Numbered from the stretch's first letter, positions 41,828 through 59,319 are shown. The stretch: DNA of 64,000 nucleotides from VAUL01 sp964603155 (GCA_964603155.1 CAZRTZ010000002.1:57625-121624); one strand, 5' to 3'. The notes: a model not told the origin generated them from the letters alone. Made by a program: numbers and translations.

Positions 41828-42652
41828 TTACTTGGTCCGCTTGCGTACGATGAAGCGGTCGGTCCGTTTATTGGAACGGGTTTTGTAGCCTTTGGTCGGC
41901 ACACCCCACGGGGTGACCGGATGACGTCCGCCAGAGCTCTTCCCTTCGCCACCACCATGCGGGTGATCAACCGGGTTCATAGCCACGCCGCGCGATTGCG
42001 GACGCTTGCCGAGCCAGCGGTTACGACCGGCCTTGCCAATCTTGACAATTTCATGCTCGACATTGCCGACCTGGCCGATCGTGGCGCAGCAGTCCTGCAG
42101 CACCAGGCGAACTTCGCCAGAGGGGAGACGCAACTGGGCATACTTCCCTTCCTTCGCGGCAATCATCGCATAGGTCCCGGCGCTGCGGGCCAGCTGCCCG
42201 CCCTTGCCGACCTTGAGCTCAACATTGTGCACCCAGGTGCCCAGCGGAATCGAACGGATGCTCAGTGCGTTCCCCGGCTTGATGTCAGCCTGATCACTGG
42301 CCATCACCACATCCCCAACATTGATCCCCACAGGGGCCAGGATGTAGCGCTTCTCGCCATCGACATAGTTGAGCAGGGCAATGCGCGCCGAACGGTTCGG
42401 GTCGTACTCGATGCTCGCGACCTTGGCCGGGATGTCCTTCTTGTCGCGCTTGAAATCAATCAGTCGATACCGCTGCTTGTGGCCACCACCGGTGTGCCGC
42501 TGAGTGATGCGGCCGACATTGTTGCGACCGCCTGATTTCTTGGCGGGCGCCAGCAACGATTTTTCCGGGGTTGATGTCGTAATCTCCTCGAACGTCAAGG
42601 AGGTCATTTGACGGCGACCCGGAGAGGTCGGCTTGAACTTTTTGATCGCCAT
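41828..42652 (-). CDS. rplB: Ribosomal protein L2
   Basis: The 274-aa protein has the peptidyl-transferase-centre signature GVAMNPVDHPHGGGEGKSSG, including the conserved His, and the SPGRRQMTSLTFEE N-terminus. Confidence 0.98.
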   Translation of the reverse strand: MAIKKFKPTSPGRRQMTSLTFEEITTSTPEKSLLAPAKKSGGRNNVGRITQRHTGGGHKQRYRLIDFKRDKKDIPAKVASIEYDPNRSARIALLNYVDGEKRYILAPVGINVGDVVMASDQADIKPGNALSIRSIPLGTWVHNVELKVGKGGQLARSAGTYAMIAAKEGKYAQLRLPSGEVRLVLQDCCATIGQVGNVEHEIVKIGKAGRNRWLGKRPQSRGVAMNPVDHPHGGGEGKSSGGRHPVTPWGVPTKGYKTRSNKRTDRFIVRKRTK

Positions 42653-42686
42653 TATTGCTACTCCGTCAGAGAGGTTTCACGAATGC

Positions 42687-42971
42687 TCAGACGCCGAAGA
42701 AATCAATCGTCCCCTCGGCGAGGGTGACATATGCTTTCTTCACTGCGGACCGCTTGCCAAAATTACGGCCGAATCTCTTGGCCTTGCCGGCGGTGATCGA
42801 AGTACGCACATCCTTGACCTTGACCTTGAAGGCCTTTTCCACGGCCTGCTTGATCTCGATCTTGTTGGCGTCACCATTGACTTCGAACGTAATGACCTGA
42901 CCGGCCTCGCGCTGCAGGTTGGATTTCTCCGTAATCAGCGGCCGCTTGAGAATCTGGTAAAGAGGTTTCAT
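42687..42971 (-). CDS. rplW: Ribosomal protein L23
   Basis: The 94-aa protein MKPLYQILKRPLITEKSNLQ is the docking site for trigger factor at the tunnel exit. Its ATG overlaps the rplD stop by 4 nt (ATGA). Confidence 0.98.
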   Translation of the reverse strand: MKPLYQILKRPLITEKSNLQREAGQVITFEVNGDANKIEIKQAVEKAFKVKVKDVRTSITAGKAKRFGRNFGKRSAVKKAYVTLAEGTIDFFGV

Positions 42972-43591
42972 TGGGCCAGAGCTCCTTCGATCTGCTCAAC
43001 CGCAGCTTCGGTCAGCACCAGACAGGGGTACTTCATCACATCGTAAACATTCACCCCTTCGGCACGCAGCACCTTGACATTCGGCAGATTGCGCGCCGAG
43101 AGTTCCAGGTTATGGTTGTCGCCTTCGACAACGACCAGAGCCTTCACAAGTTCGAAGCGCTTGAGCACTTCCACGAAACCCTTTGTGCTGACCTGGGCGA
43201 GCTCCAGTGCGTTGAGAACCACCATCTGCTCGTCACGGTAGCGAGCCGAGAGCGCACTCTTGAGAGCGGCCTTCTTGACCTTGCGGTTGAGTTTGAACTC
43301 GTAATCACGCGGAGTAGGACCGAATACCGTGCCGCCACCGACGTGGTTGGGAGCGCGCCGGCTGCCCTGGCGGGCGTTACCGGTCCCCTTCTGTTTGTAC
43401 GGCTTCCTGCCGCCACCGCTTACTTCCGTGCGGTTTTTGGTCTTGGCCGTCCCCTGGCGGCGTGCCGCCAACTGGAAACGGACCATGTCGTGAATCAGGT
43501 ATTCCTTGACATCGGTGTTGAATACCGCGTCGGCCAGCTCACGCTCGGCAACCTGGGTGCGGTTGATGTCATAAACTGCAATTTTTGCCAT
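42968..43591 (-). CDS. rplD: Ribosomal protein L4
   Basis: The 207-aa protein has the extended tunnel loop (GGGRKPYKQKGTGNARQGSR). In E. coli L4 represses the S10 operon; no S10-type leader is evident here, as only 34 nt separate tuf from rpsJ. Confidence 0.98.
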   Translation of the reverse strand: MAKIAVYDINRTQVAERELADAVFNTDVKEYLIHDMVRFQLAARRQGTAKTKNRTEVSGGGRKPYKQKGTGNARQGSRRAPNHVGGGTVFGPTPRDYEFKLNRKVKKAALKSALSARYRDEQMVVLNALELAQVSTKGFVEVLKRFELVKALVVVEGDNHNLELSARNLPNVKVLRAEGVNVYDVMKYPCLVLTEAAVEQIEGALAQ

Positions 43592-43621
43592 GACGAAACT
43601 CCGTCCGAAAATCGAATCGAC

Positions 43622-44260
43622 TTACTTCTTGGCCTTGATGCCCTTGCGGATCACAACCAGACCGTGATTCGGCCCGGGAAGTGCGCCCTTGACCAAAATC
43701 AGATTCTGGGCGGCACGCACTTCAACGACTTCCAGATTCTGCGTGGTAATTTGCTTGTTGCCCATCTGCCCGGCCATGCGCTTCCCCTTGAAGACGCGGG
43801 AAGGCCATGCGCTGCAACCGATTGAACCGGGGAGACGATGAAAGTTCGATCCGTGGGCCCCGGGCCCCCCGCCGAAGTGCCAGCGCCGAACCACGCCCTG
43901 GAACCCCTTGCCTTTGCTGGTTCCGGTGACATCGACGATGTCACCAGGCTTGAACACCGCATCGCAGGTGACCTGGTCACCAACCTGGTAAGCATCCAGA
44001 TTGGCGGCGTGCAATTCGCGCAGGTGAGCGAAAGCACCCTGATCGGCCTTGCGGAAATGCCCCAACAGAGGCTTGCTGACGCGATGAGCCTTCTTGGCGC
44101 CGAAGCCAAGTTGCAGGGCGTCGTAACCGTCACTGGTCACGGTCTTCTTCTGCAGGACCGTGCACGGCCCGGCCTCAACTACGGTGACAGGAATCCAGCG
44201 GCCGTCGGCCGCGAAGACCTGGGTCATCCCCAGCTTTTTTCCCAAAATTCCCTCGATCAT
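43622..44260 (-). CDS. rplC: Ribosomal protein L3
   Basis: The 212-aa protein MIEGILGKKLGMTQVFAADG contains the L3 signature GTSKGKGFQGVVRRWHFGGG near the peptidyl-transferase centre. Confidence 0.98.
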   Translation of the reverse strand: MIEGILGKKLGMTQVFAADGRWIPVTVVEAGPCTVLQKKTVTSDGYDALQLGFGAKKAHRVSKPLLGHFRKADQGAFAHLRELHAANLDAYQVGDQVTCDAVFKPGDIVDVTGTSKGKGFQGVVRRWHFGGGPGAHGSNFHRLPGSIGCSAWPSRVFKGKRMAGQMGNKQITTQNLEVVEVRAAQNLILVKGALPGPNHGLVVIRKGIKAKK

Positions 44261-44280
44261 GACACTACCTTCTCGCTGTC

Positions 44281-44589
44281 TTACAGCTTGATTTCGACAT
44301 CGACCCCAGCCGAGAGGTCGAGTTTCATCAAGGCATCAACCGTCTGCTGGGTCGGCTCGAGGATATCAAGCAACCGTTTGTGGGTGCGCATCTCGAACTG
44401 TTCACGGCTCTTCTTGTCGATGTGCGGTCCGCGCAATACGCAGTACTTGTTGATGACCGTCGGCAGAGGAATCGGTCCGGCCACCCGGGCGCCAGTGCGC
44501 TTGGCGGTATCGACAATCTCGTTAACCGACTGGTCGAGCAGTTTGTGATCATACGCCTTGAGGCGAATGCGAATCTTCTGGTTCTGCAT
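44281..44589 (-). CDS. rpsJ: Ribosomal protein S10 (NusE)
   Basis: The 102-aa protein starts MQNQKIRIRLKAYDHKLLDQ. The ATG at 44589 gives the family length; a longer frame to 44676 runs into the tuf gene. S10 also acts in NusB/NusE antitermination. It follows tuf by 34 nt. Confidence 0.98.
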   Translation of the reverse strand: MQNQKIRIRLKAYDHKLLDQSVNEIVDTAKRTGARVAGPIPLPTVINKYCVLRGPHIDKKSREQFEMRTHKRLLDILEPTQQTVDALMKLDLSAGVDVEIKL

Positions 44590-44623
44590 TGAGCGTCCCC
44601 TTGCTTGCTGTTCTATCTGAGTC

Positions 44624-45823
44624 TTACTGGATGATGTCGGTGACAGCGCCGGCGCCAACGGTGCGCCCGCCTTCACGGATCGCGAAGCGCAGCCCCTTGT
44701 CCATCGCGATCGGCGTAATCAGGTCGATCGTCATCGCGATGTTGTCCCCAGGCATAACCATCTCCACACCTTCGGGCAGCTCGCACACACCGGTCACGTC
44801 CGTCGTCCGGAAGTAGAACTGCGGGCGATACCCCTTGAAGAACGGCGTGTGACGACCGCCCTCTTCCTTGGTCAGAACGTACGCTTCCGCCTTGAACTTG
44901 GTGTGCGGGGTGATGCTCCCCGGCTTCGCCAGAACCTGGCCGCGCTCGATGTCCTCACGCTTCACGCCGCGCAGCAGCACGCCGACGTTGTCGCCAGCCT
45001 GACCCTGATCCAGCAGCTTGCGGAACATCTCGACACCGGTCACGACCGTCTTGGCGGTCGCCTTGATGCCGACGATCTCCACTTCCTCCTGAACCTTGAC
45101 CACGCCGCGCTCGATACGACCGGTCGCAACCGTCCCACGACCAGAAATCGAGAACACGTCTTCCACCGGCATCAGGAACGGCTTGTCGATCGCACGCTCA
45201 GGCTGCGGAATGTAGCTGTCCACCGCATCCATCAGGTTCAGAACCGGCTTGCACGCCGCGCACTCTTCCTTGCCGCAACCACACTCCAGGGCCTTCAGCG
45301 CGCTCCCGGGGATGATCGGAATATCGTCGCCGGGGAACTCGTACGCCGACAGCAACTCGCGCAGCTCCAGCTCCACCAGCTCCATCAATTCGGCGTCGTC
45401 CACCATGTCGGCCTTGTTCAGGAACACCACCATCGCCGGAACGCCAACCTGGCGCGCCAGCAGAATGTGCTCGCGGGTCTGCGGCATCGGACCGTCCGCC
45501 GCCGAACACACCAGGATCGCACCGTCCATCTGCGCGGCGCCGGTGATCATGTTCTTCACGTAGTCAGCGTGGCCCGGGCAGTCAACGTGCGCATAGTGAC
45601 GATTGGCCGTCTCGTACTCAACGTGGGCGGTCGCAATCGTGATCCCGCGCTCGCGCTCCTCAGGGGCCTTGTCGATCTGGTCGAACGCCGTGAACTGCGC
45701 CCACCCCTTGTTCGACAACACCTTGGTGATCGCTGCCGTCAGGGTCGTCTTGCCGTGGTCAACGTGCCCGATCGTCCCGATGTTTACGTGCGGCTTTGTC
45801 CGCTCAAATTTCGCCTTCGCCAT
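44624..45823 (-). CDS. tuf: Elongation factor Tu, copy 1
   Basis: GTPase that delivers aminoacyl-tRNA. The 399-aa protein has G1 GHVDHGKT (19-26), G2/switch RGITI, G3 DCPGH (81-85), G4 NKAD (136-139) and all three domains. At the end of the G domain an ECGCGKEECAAC motif (Cys181, 183, 188, 191) replaces the E. coli segment and could bind a metal. It is in the str order rpsL-rpsG-fusA-tuf, 31 nt after fusA. Identical to the second copy at 60917-62116. Confidence 0.98.
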   Translation of the reverse strand: MAKAKFERTKPHVNIGTIGHVDHGKTTLTAAITKVLSNKGWAQFTAFDQIDKAPEERERGITIATAHVEYETANRHYAHVDCPGHADYVKNMITGAAQMDGAILVCSAADGPMPQTREHILLARQVGVPAMVVFLNKADMVDDAELMELVELELRELLSAYEFPGDDIPIIPGSALKALECGCGKEECAACKPVLNLMDAVDSYIPQPERAIDKPFLMPVEDVFSISGRGTVATGRIERGVVKVQEEVEIVGIKATAKTVVTGVEMFRKLLDQGQAGDNVGVLLRGVKREDIERGQVLAKPGSITPHTKFKAEAYVLTKEEGGRHTPFFKGYRPQFYFRTTDVTGVCELPEGVEMVMPGDNIAMTIDLITPIAMDKGLRFAIREGGRTVGAGAVTDIIQ

Positions 45824-47707
45824 CGCTGTCTCTCCTTATCGCTGGCTATCTTGCTCAACCCTTGGACTTGGCCACGATCTCTTCGGCCAGAGCCTTGGGT
45901 ACCTGCTCGTAGTGGGAAAACACCATGGTGTAGGTGGCGCGGCCCTGGGTGGAGCTGCGCAGGTCGGTAGCGTAACCGAACATGTTGGCAAGCGGCACGG
46001 TCGCACCGATCACCTGGGCACTACCGCGACCTTCCATGCCGGTCACCCGGCCCCGGCGACCGCTCAGATCACCCATGACGTCGCCCATGTATTCGTCCGG
46101 GCAAACAACTTCGACAGCCATCATCGGTTCAAGCAGCACCGGCGCGGCCTTGGCGGCGCCTTCCTTGAAGCCCATTGATCCGGCGATCTTGAACGCCATC
46201 TCCGAGGAGTCGACGTCGTGATAGGAGCCGTCGAAGCAGCTGACACGCACGTCGACGATCGGGAAGCCGGCCAGTACACCCTTCTCGGAAGCTTCCTCGG
46301 CACCCTTGCCGACGGCAGGGATGTACTCCTTGGGGATAACCCCGCCCTTGATCTCGTCGACGAACTCGAAGCCGGAGCCGGGCTCGAGGGGCTCGATGCG
46401 CAGCCAGCAATCGCCGTACTGACCACGGCCGCCGGACTGGCGAACGAACTTGCCCTGAACCTCGACCTTCTTGGTGATCGTCTCGCGGTAGGCCACCTGC
46501 GGCGCACCGATATTGGCTTCGACCTTGAATTCACGCTTCATGCGGTCGACGATGATCTCCAGGTGCAACTCGCCCATCCCGGAGATGATGACCTGACCGG
46601 TCTCCTCGTCGGTGCGCACGCGCAACGACGGGTCCTCCTGGATCAGCTTCTGCAGGGCGGTCCCCATCTTCTCCTGGTCGGCCTTGGTTTTCGGCTCGAT
46701 GGCGATATGGATGACCGGCTCGGGGAATTCCATCGCCTCGAGCAGACAAACGCTCTTTTCGTCGCAGAGCGTGTCTCCGGTGGTGGTGAATTTAAGACCA
46801 ACAGCGGCAGCGATATCGCCGGAATAAACTTCCTTGATCTCCTCGCGCTTGTTGGCGTGCATCTTGAGCAGACGCCCGAAACGCTCCTTTTTCTGCTTGG
46901 TGGCGTTGTAGATGCCGGCGCCGGATTCGGCGACACCGGAATAGACGCGGAAGAAGGTCAGCTGCCCGACAAACGGGTCGGTCATGATCTTGAACGCCAG
47001 CGCCGCAAACGGACCTTTGTCATCGGCCGGGCGCGTCAGTTCCTCACCGTTGTCAGGGTTGATCCCCTTGATCGGAGGGACGTCGGTCGGCGCCGGCATG
47101 TAATCGACAACGGCATCGAGAAGGGTCTGCACCCCTTTGTTCTTGAAGGCGGAGCCGCACAGAACCGGGTTGATTTGCAGACTGCTGGTGGCCTTGCGGA
47201 TACCGGCCTTGAGCTCAGCTTCAGTGAGTTCCTCGCCGCCGAGATACTTCTCCATCAGTTCGTCGTCGTTGGCGCTGATCTCCTCGATCATCGCTTCGCG
47301 GGCGGCCTGCGCCTCGTCGAGCAGGTCGGCGGGAATATCACTGACCGTGTATTTGGCACCAAGCGACTCGTCATCCCACAGGATCGCCTTCATCTGGATG
47401 AGGTCGATGACACCGCGGAACTTGTCTTCTTTGCCGATGGGGAGTTGGATCGGCACCGGATTGGCACCGAGGCGGTCGCGCATCATCTTGAGGCCGCGAT
47501 CGAAATCTGCACCGATGCGGTCCATCTTGTTGATGAAAGCGATGCGGGGGACACCGTATTTGTCGGCCTGACGCCAGACCGTTTCGGACTGGGGCTCAAC
47601 ACCGCCGACCGAACAGAAGACGGCGACGGCGCCGTCAAGAACACGCAGGGATCGCTCGACTTCGATGGTGAAGTCGACGTGGCCGGGGGTGTCGATGATG
47701 TTGATGC
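44624..47707. repeat. Copy 1 of a 3-kb or longer direct repeat carrying tuf and most of fusA
   Basis: This segment matches 60917-64000 with an offset of exactly 16,293 nt; both strands, the 31-nt spacer and all compared translations are identical. The match starts precisely at the tuf stop codon (44623 is C, 60916 is A). The right-hand limit cannot be seen because the second copy runs off the window. Confidence 0.9.
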
Positions 47708-47933
47708 GATGGTCGTTCCAGAAGCAGGTGGTCGCCGCGGAGGTGATGGTAATACCACGCTCCTGCTCCTGCTCCATCCAGTCCATGGTGGCGGCACCGT
47801 CATGGACCTCACCGATCTTGTGCGAAACCCCGGTGTAGTAGAGGATGCGCTCGGTCGTGGTCGTCTTACCGGCATCAATGTGGGCCATGATGCCGATGTT
47901 GCGGGTTTTATCAAGTGAAACGAGTCGTGCCAC
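45855..47933 (-). CDS. fusA: Elongation factor G, copy 1
   Basis: GTPase driving translocation and, with RRF, ribosome recycling. The 692-aa protein has G1 AHIDAGKTT, the RGITI switch, DTPGHVD and NKMD motifs, and domains II-V. Start is GTG at 47933. It is in the canonical rpsL-rpsG-fusA-tuf order. Nucleotides 45855-47707 recur at 62148-64000. Confidence 0.98.
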   Translation of the reverse strand: MARLVSLDKTRNIGIMAHIDAGKTTTTERILYYTGVSHKIGEVHDGAATMDWMEQEQERGITITSAATTCFWNDHRINIIDTPGHVDFTIEVERSLRVLDGAVAVFCSVGGVEPQSETVWRQADKYGVPRIAFINKMDRIGADFDRGLKMMRDRLGANPVPIQLPIGKEDKFRGVIDLIQMKAILWDDESLGAKYTVSDIPADLLDEAQAAREAMIEEISANDDELMEKYLGGEELTEAELKAGIRKATSSLQINPVLCGSAFKNKGVQTLLDAVVDYMPAPTDVPPIKGINPDNGEELTRPADDKGPFAALAFKIMTDPFVGQLTFFRVYSGVAESGAGIYNATKQKKERFGRLLKMHANKREEIKEVYSGDIAAAVGLKFTTTGDTLCDEKSVCLLEAMEFPEPVIHIAIEPKTKADQEKMGTALQKLIQEDPSLRVRTDEETGQVIISGMGELHLEIIVDRMKREFKVEANIGAPQVAYRETITKKVEVQGKFVRQSGGRGQYGDCWLRIEPLEPGSGFEFVDEIKGGVIPKEYIPAVGKGAEEASEKGVLAGFPIVDVRVSCFDGSYHDVDSSEMAFKIAGSMGFKEGAAKAAPVLLEPMMAVEVVCPDEYMGDVMGDLSGRRGRVTGMEGRGSAQVIGATVPLANMFGYATDLRSSTQGRATYTMVFSHYEQVPKALAEEIVAKSKG

Positions 47934-47954
47934 GTCAGTTCGTCCTTAACTGCC

Positions 47955-48425
47955 TTACCAGCGGTAGTGCGCAAAGGCCTTGTTGGCCTCGGCCATGCGG
48001 TGGGTATCTTCCTTCTTCTTCACCGAGGCGCCGCGGTTGTTAGCGGCATCAAGGAACTCGGCAGCCAGGCACTCACGCATGGTCTTCTCGTTGCGCCCAC
48101 GGGCATAAGCGATAATCCAGCGGATGGCGAGGGCATTACGCCGCTCGGCACGGATCTCGACGGGAACCTGGTAGGTGGCGCCACCGACGCGACGCGACTT
48201 GACCTCGACGACCGGCCGAACGTTCTCAACCGCCTTCTTGAACACATCCAGCGGCTCCTCGCCCGTACGCTCCTTGATCAGGTCGAACGCACCGTAGACG
48301 ATCTGCTCGGCAGTGCTCTTCTTGCCACTGAGCATGACGACGTTCATGAATTTGGCAACCAGTCGGTCATTGTACTTGGGATCAGGCAGGATCACCCGCT
48401 TGGCCACTTCTCTTCTTCTCGGCAT
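47955..48425 (-). CDS. rpsG: Ribosomal protein S7
   Basis: The 156-aa protein MPRRREVAKRVILPDPKYND is the primary 30S-head assembly protein and in E. coli represses the str operon. C-terminal KKEDTHRMAEANKAFAHYRW is standard. It lies between rpsL and fusA. Confidence 0.98.
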   Translation of the reverse strand: MPRRREVAKRVILPDPKYNDRLVAKFMNVVMLSGKKSTAEQIVYGAFDLIKERTGEEPLDVFKKAVENVRPVVEVKSRRVGGATYQVPVEIRAERRNALAIRWIIAYARGRNEKTMRECLAAEFLDAANNRGASVKKKEDTHRMAEANKAFAHYRW

Positions 48426-48448
48426 AACGTCCTCTCAGCCTCGAGCGT

Positions 48449-48820
48449 TTACTTGGGGCGCTTGGCGCCGTAGCGCGACCGCGACTTCATGCGGCCCTTG
48501 ACACCGGCCAGATCGAGCGTGCCACGCACGATGGTGTAGCGCACCCCCGGAAGGTCCTTGACACGACCGCCGCGCACCAGCACGACGGAGTGCTCCTGAA
48601 GGTTGTGGCCGACTCCCGGGATGTAGGAGGTCACCACGATCCCGCTGGTGAGACGCACACGGGCGACCTTGCGAAGCGCCGAGTTCGGCTTCTTCGGGGT
48701 GGTGGTGTAGACACGGGTGCACACTCCGCGCTTCTGCGGGTTGCCCCGCAGCGCCGGCGCGCTCGACTTGTCCTTTTTTTCCTCGCGACCCTTGCGGATC
48801 AACTGGTTGATCGTCGGCAT
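48449..48820 (-). CDS. rpsL: Ribosomal protein S12
   Basis: The 123-aa decoding-centre protein MPTINQLIRKGREEKKDKSS has the conserved TTPKKPNSALRKVARVRLTS and KDLPGVRYTIVRGTLD segments; the usual streptomycin-sensitivity lysines are present. The ATG at 48820 is chosen; a frame to 48925 runs into the promoter region. Confidence 0.98.
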   Translation of the reverse strand: MPTINQLIRKGREEKKDKSSAPALRGNPQKRGVCTRVYTTTPKKPNSALRKVARVRLTSGIVVTSYIPGVGHNLQEHSVVLVRGGRVKDLPGVRYTIVRGTLDLAGVKGRMKSRSRYGAKRPK

Positions 48821-48865
48821 CGAATTACTCCCGATATCTGCGTATTCGTGACGTTGAAAGAGCAG

Positions 48866-48887
48866 AGCCCCCCAGAAGAGGGGGGGA
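48866..48887 (-). promoter_or_regulatory. G/C hairpin at the 5' end of the rpsL leader
   Basis: On the minus strand a run of seven Cs, TCTTCT, and six Gs folds into a tight hairpin at about +4 to +24 of the predicted rpsL transcript. There is no U-tract, so it is unlikely to be a terminator. Confidence 0.5.
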
Positions 48888-48896
48888 AACCCGGCG

Positions 48897-48925
48897 AAGT
48901 TATCAGGCCGCCCCCCCCCTGTCAA
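48897..48925 (-). promoter_or_regulatory. Promoter of the str operon (rpsL)
   Basis: On the minus strand a perfect TTGACA (48925-48920) and TAACTT (48902-48897) are 17 nt apart; the spacer begins with nine Gs. It lies between the rpoC stop and rpsL. No rpoC terminator was seen, so read-through from rpoBC may add to this promoter. Confidence 0.8.
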
Positions 48926-48960
48926 GCAATTTCTGCGGGAACTGATTTTTTTCTGTTCGG

Positions 48961-53154
<4,194 letters not shown>

Positions 53155-53230
53155 GACACCCTCCTTGCGGGATGGTCGGTTGGTTTCCAAAAAGTCTTAT
53201 CAGTCTTGCGAGACGAATAGGACCTGAGAA

Positions 53231-57385
<4,155 letters not shown>

Positions 57386-57417
57386 GATCTCTCCTCATTG
57401 ATAGGCGAAAGCATGAA

Positions 57418-57448
57418 TAGCCAAGGTCGCACCAGGCGACCTTGGCTA
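57418..57448 (-). promoter_or_regulatory. Perfect 13-bp hairpin in the rplL-rpoB gap
   Basis: TAGCCAAGGTCGC (57418-57430) and GCGACCTTGGCTA (57436-57448) are perfectly complementary with a 5-nt loop. It is not followed by a U-tract (ATTCATGC on the minus strand). A partial attenuator or RNase III processing site, as known for E. coli rplL-rpoB, is the likely role. Confidence 0.65.
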
Positions 57449-57473
57449 GCAATGGGCCGCAACTTTCAGGCGA

Positions 57474-57860
<387 letters not shown>

Positions 57861-57916
57861 GATCTTTATTCCTCCGTGTCAATATTTTGTGTTGGTTGTT
57901 AGGGGGTAAAGCGACC

Positions 57917-58435
57917 TCAGGCCGCCTTCTGATCCTTGATGGCGCTCAGCACCTGGACCAGCGAACGCGGCACGGCCGCCAGCACACCGACGAAGTTGCT
58001 GGTCGGCGCGTTGAGGGTACCGAGCAGACGGCCGAGCAGGACTTCGCGGCTCGGCAGTTCAGCCAGCGCCTTGATGTCTGCGGCCTGCAGCAGTTTGCCG
58101 TCGAGCATGCCGGCTTTCAGTTCGAAAGCCTGATTAGCCTTGGCGAATTCAATCAACGCCTTGGCCGGTGCGACCGGATCGCTGGTGACCAACGTGACGG
58201 ACGTCGGTCCCTTCAATTCCGGGTCGAGGCAAGCTGCCGGCGTCCCCTCGGCTGCCAGACGCAGCAGGGTGTTCTTGATGACGCGATACTCGGCCCCTGC
58301 CGCCCGCAGTTTGCGCCGCAGTTCGGTGGACTTTTCGACGTTCAGGCCGCGGTAATCGGCCAGGAACGCTGCCTTGGTCCCCTTGAGCTGTTCAGCAAGC
58401 TCGGCAACCAGATCGTGCTTGGACTGTTTATTCAA
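57917..58435 (-). CDS. rplJ: Ribosomal protein L10
   Basis: The 172-aa protein is the base of the L7/L12 stalk. Start is TTG at 58435 (MNKQSKHDLVAELAEQLKGT) with AAGGAGG upstream. The L10-L12 complex probably represses its own mRNA at the leader upstream. Confidence 0.96.
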   Translation of the reverse strand: MNKQSKHDLVAELAEQLKGTKAAFLADYRGLNVEKSTELRRKLRAAGAEYRVIKNTLLRLAAEGTPAACLDPELKGPTSVTLVTSDPVAPAKALIEFAKANQAFELKAGMLDGKLLQAADIKALAELPSREVLLGRLLGTLNAPTSNFVGVLAAVPRSLVQVLSAIKDQKAA

Positions 58436-58499
58436 CGCCTCTCCTCCTTTCCTTGTAGATTTACGGGTCGTATCGACCCTCCATCCCAGCCGAACCGGA

Positions 58500-58606
58500 G
58501 GTCAGAAGCGGAAAGCTCCACAACTTCGTCCATTCGCCTCGGCAGGCGGCACTGCTGCCATTAAACCGTCAGAAACAACGGTGCCTGCTGTCTGTGGCCA
58601 GGAATT
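58500..58606 (-). promoter_or_regulatory. L10 leader (rplJ autoregulatory RNA)
   Basis: The 182-nt gap between rplA and rplJ contains, on the minus strand, CTGGCCACAGACAGCAGGCA (near 58604-58583) and later GGTTTAATGGCAGCA and CCTGCCGAGG (near 58550-58535). These are the conserved elements of proteobacterial L10 leaders, with a helix between CAGCAGGC and GCCTGCC. A further hairpin GGGTCGATACGACCC lies at 58479-58465. Recognised from memory of the Rfam family. Confidence 0.8.
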
Positions 58607-58617
58607 TTTGGTGTAAT

Positions 58618-59319
58618 TTACTTGACCTGCGCCTGCAGGGCGGGCACATCGACATTGACGCCGGGGCCCATGGTGCTCGAGATGCTGACCTTCTTCAGGT
58701 AAGTCCCCTTGGAGGTCGCCGGCTTGGCCTTGACCAGGGCGTCCATCAGGGCGACGATATTCCCCTTGAGCTTGTCGGCATCGAAGGACACCTTGCCGAC
58801 CGGGGCGTGGATGATCCCCGCCTTTTCGACACGGTATTCAATCTTTCCCGACTTTGCCTCCTGCACGGCGCGACCGACCTCAAAGGTCACAGTGCCGACC
58901 TTGGGGTTCGGCATGAGGCCACGCGGGCCGAGCAGTTTACCGATCTTGCCGACGGTCCCCATCATGTCCGGAGTCGCAATGGCGGTATCGAAGTCGAACC
59001 ACCCTTCCTGGATCTTGGCCACCAGGTCATCGGCTCCGACGTAGTCGGCCCCCGCCGCCTGGGCTTCCTGGGCCTTTTCACCCTTGGCGAAGACCAGGAC
59101 TCGCACGGTCTTGCCGAGCCCGTTGGGGAGGACCACGGCGCCACGCACCATCTGGTCCGCCTTGCGCGGGTCAACTCCGAGCCGCACGCACAGATCGACG
59201 GTTTCGTCGAATTTGGCGTGAGCCGTTTCCTTGACCAGGGAGAGGGCTTCTTCAATCGGGTAGGCCTTGGTGCGATCGATCTTCGCCTTGGCCGCTTTGT
59301 GCTGTTTTCCGGTAGCCAT
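58618..59319 (-). CDS. rplA: Ribosomal protein L1
   Basis: The 233-aa protein MATGKQHKAAKAKIDRTKAY contains the L1 signature LLGPRGLMPNPKVGTVTFEV. In E. coli L1 represses the rplKA unit. It follows rplK by 35 nt. Confidence 0.98.
   Translation of the reverse strand: MATGKQHKAAKAKIDRTKAYPIEEALSLVKETAHAKFDETVDLCVRLGVDPRKADQMVRGAVVLPNGLGKTVRVLVFAKGEKAQEAQAAGADYVGADDLVAKIQEGWFDFDTAIATPDMMGTVGKIGKLLGPRGLMPNPKVGTVTFEVGRAVQEAKSGKIEYRVEKAGIIHAPVGKVSFDADKLKGNIVALMDALVKAKPATSKGTYLKKVSISSTMGPGVNVDVPALQAQVK

Noticed and set aside
44590..44676. Matching N-terminal extensions (MKAGAPLAPALSP) upstream of rpsJ and rpmG
   Set aside because: Both come from reading the identical 3' ends of the two tuf genes in another frame. 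They reflect the repeat, not a shared leader peptide.
48866..48887. C7/G6 hairpin as an rpoC terminator
   Set aside because: It lies downstream of a strong promoter for rpsL and has no U-tract, so a leader structure is more likely.
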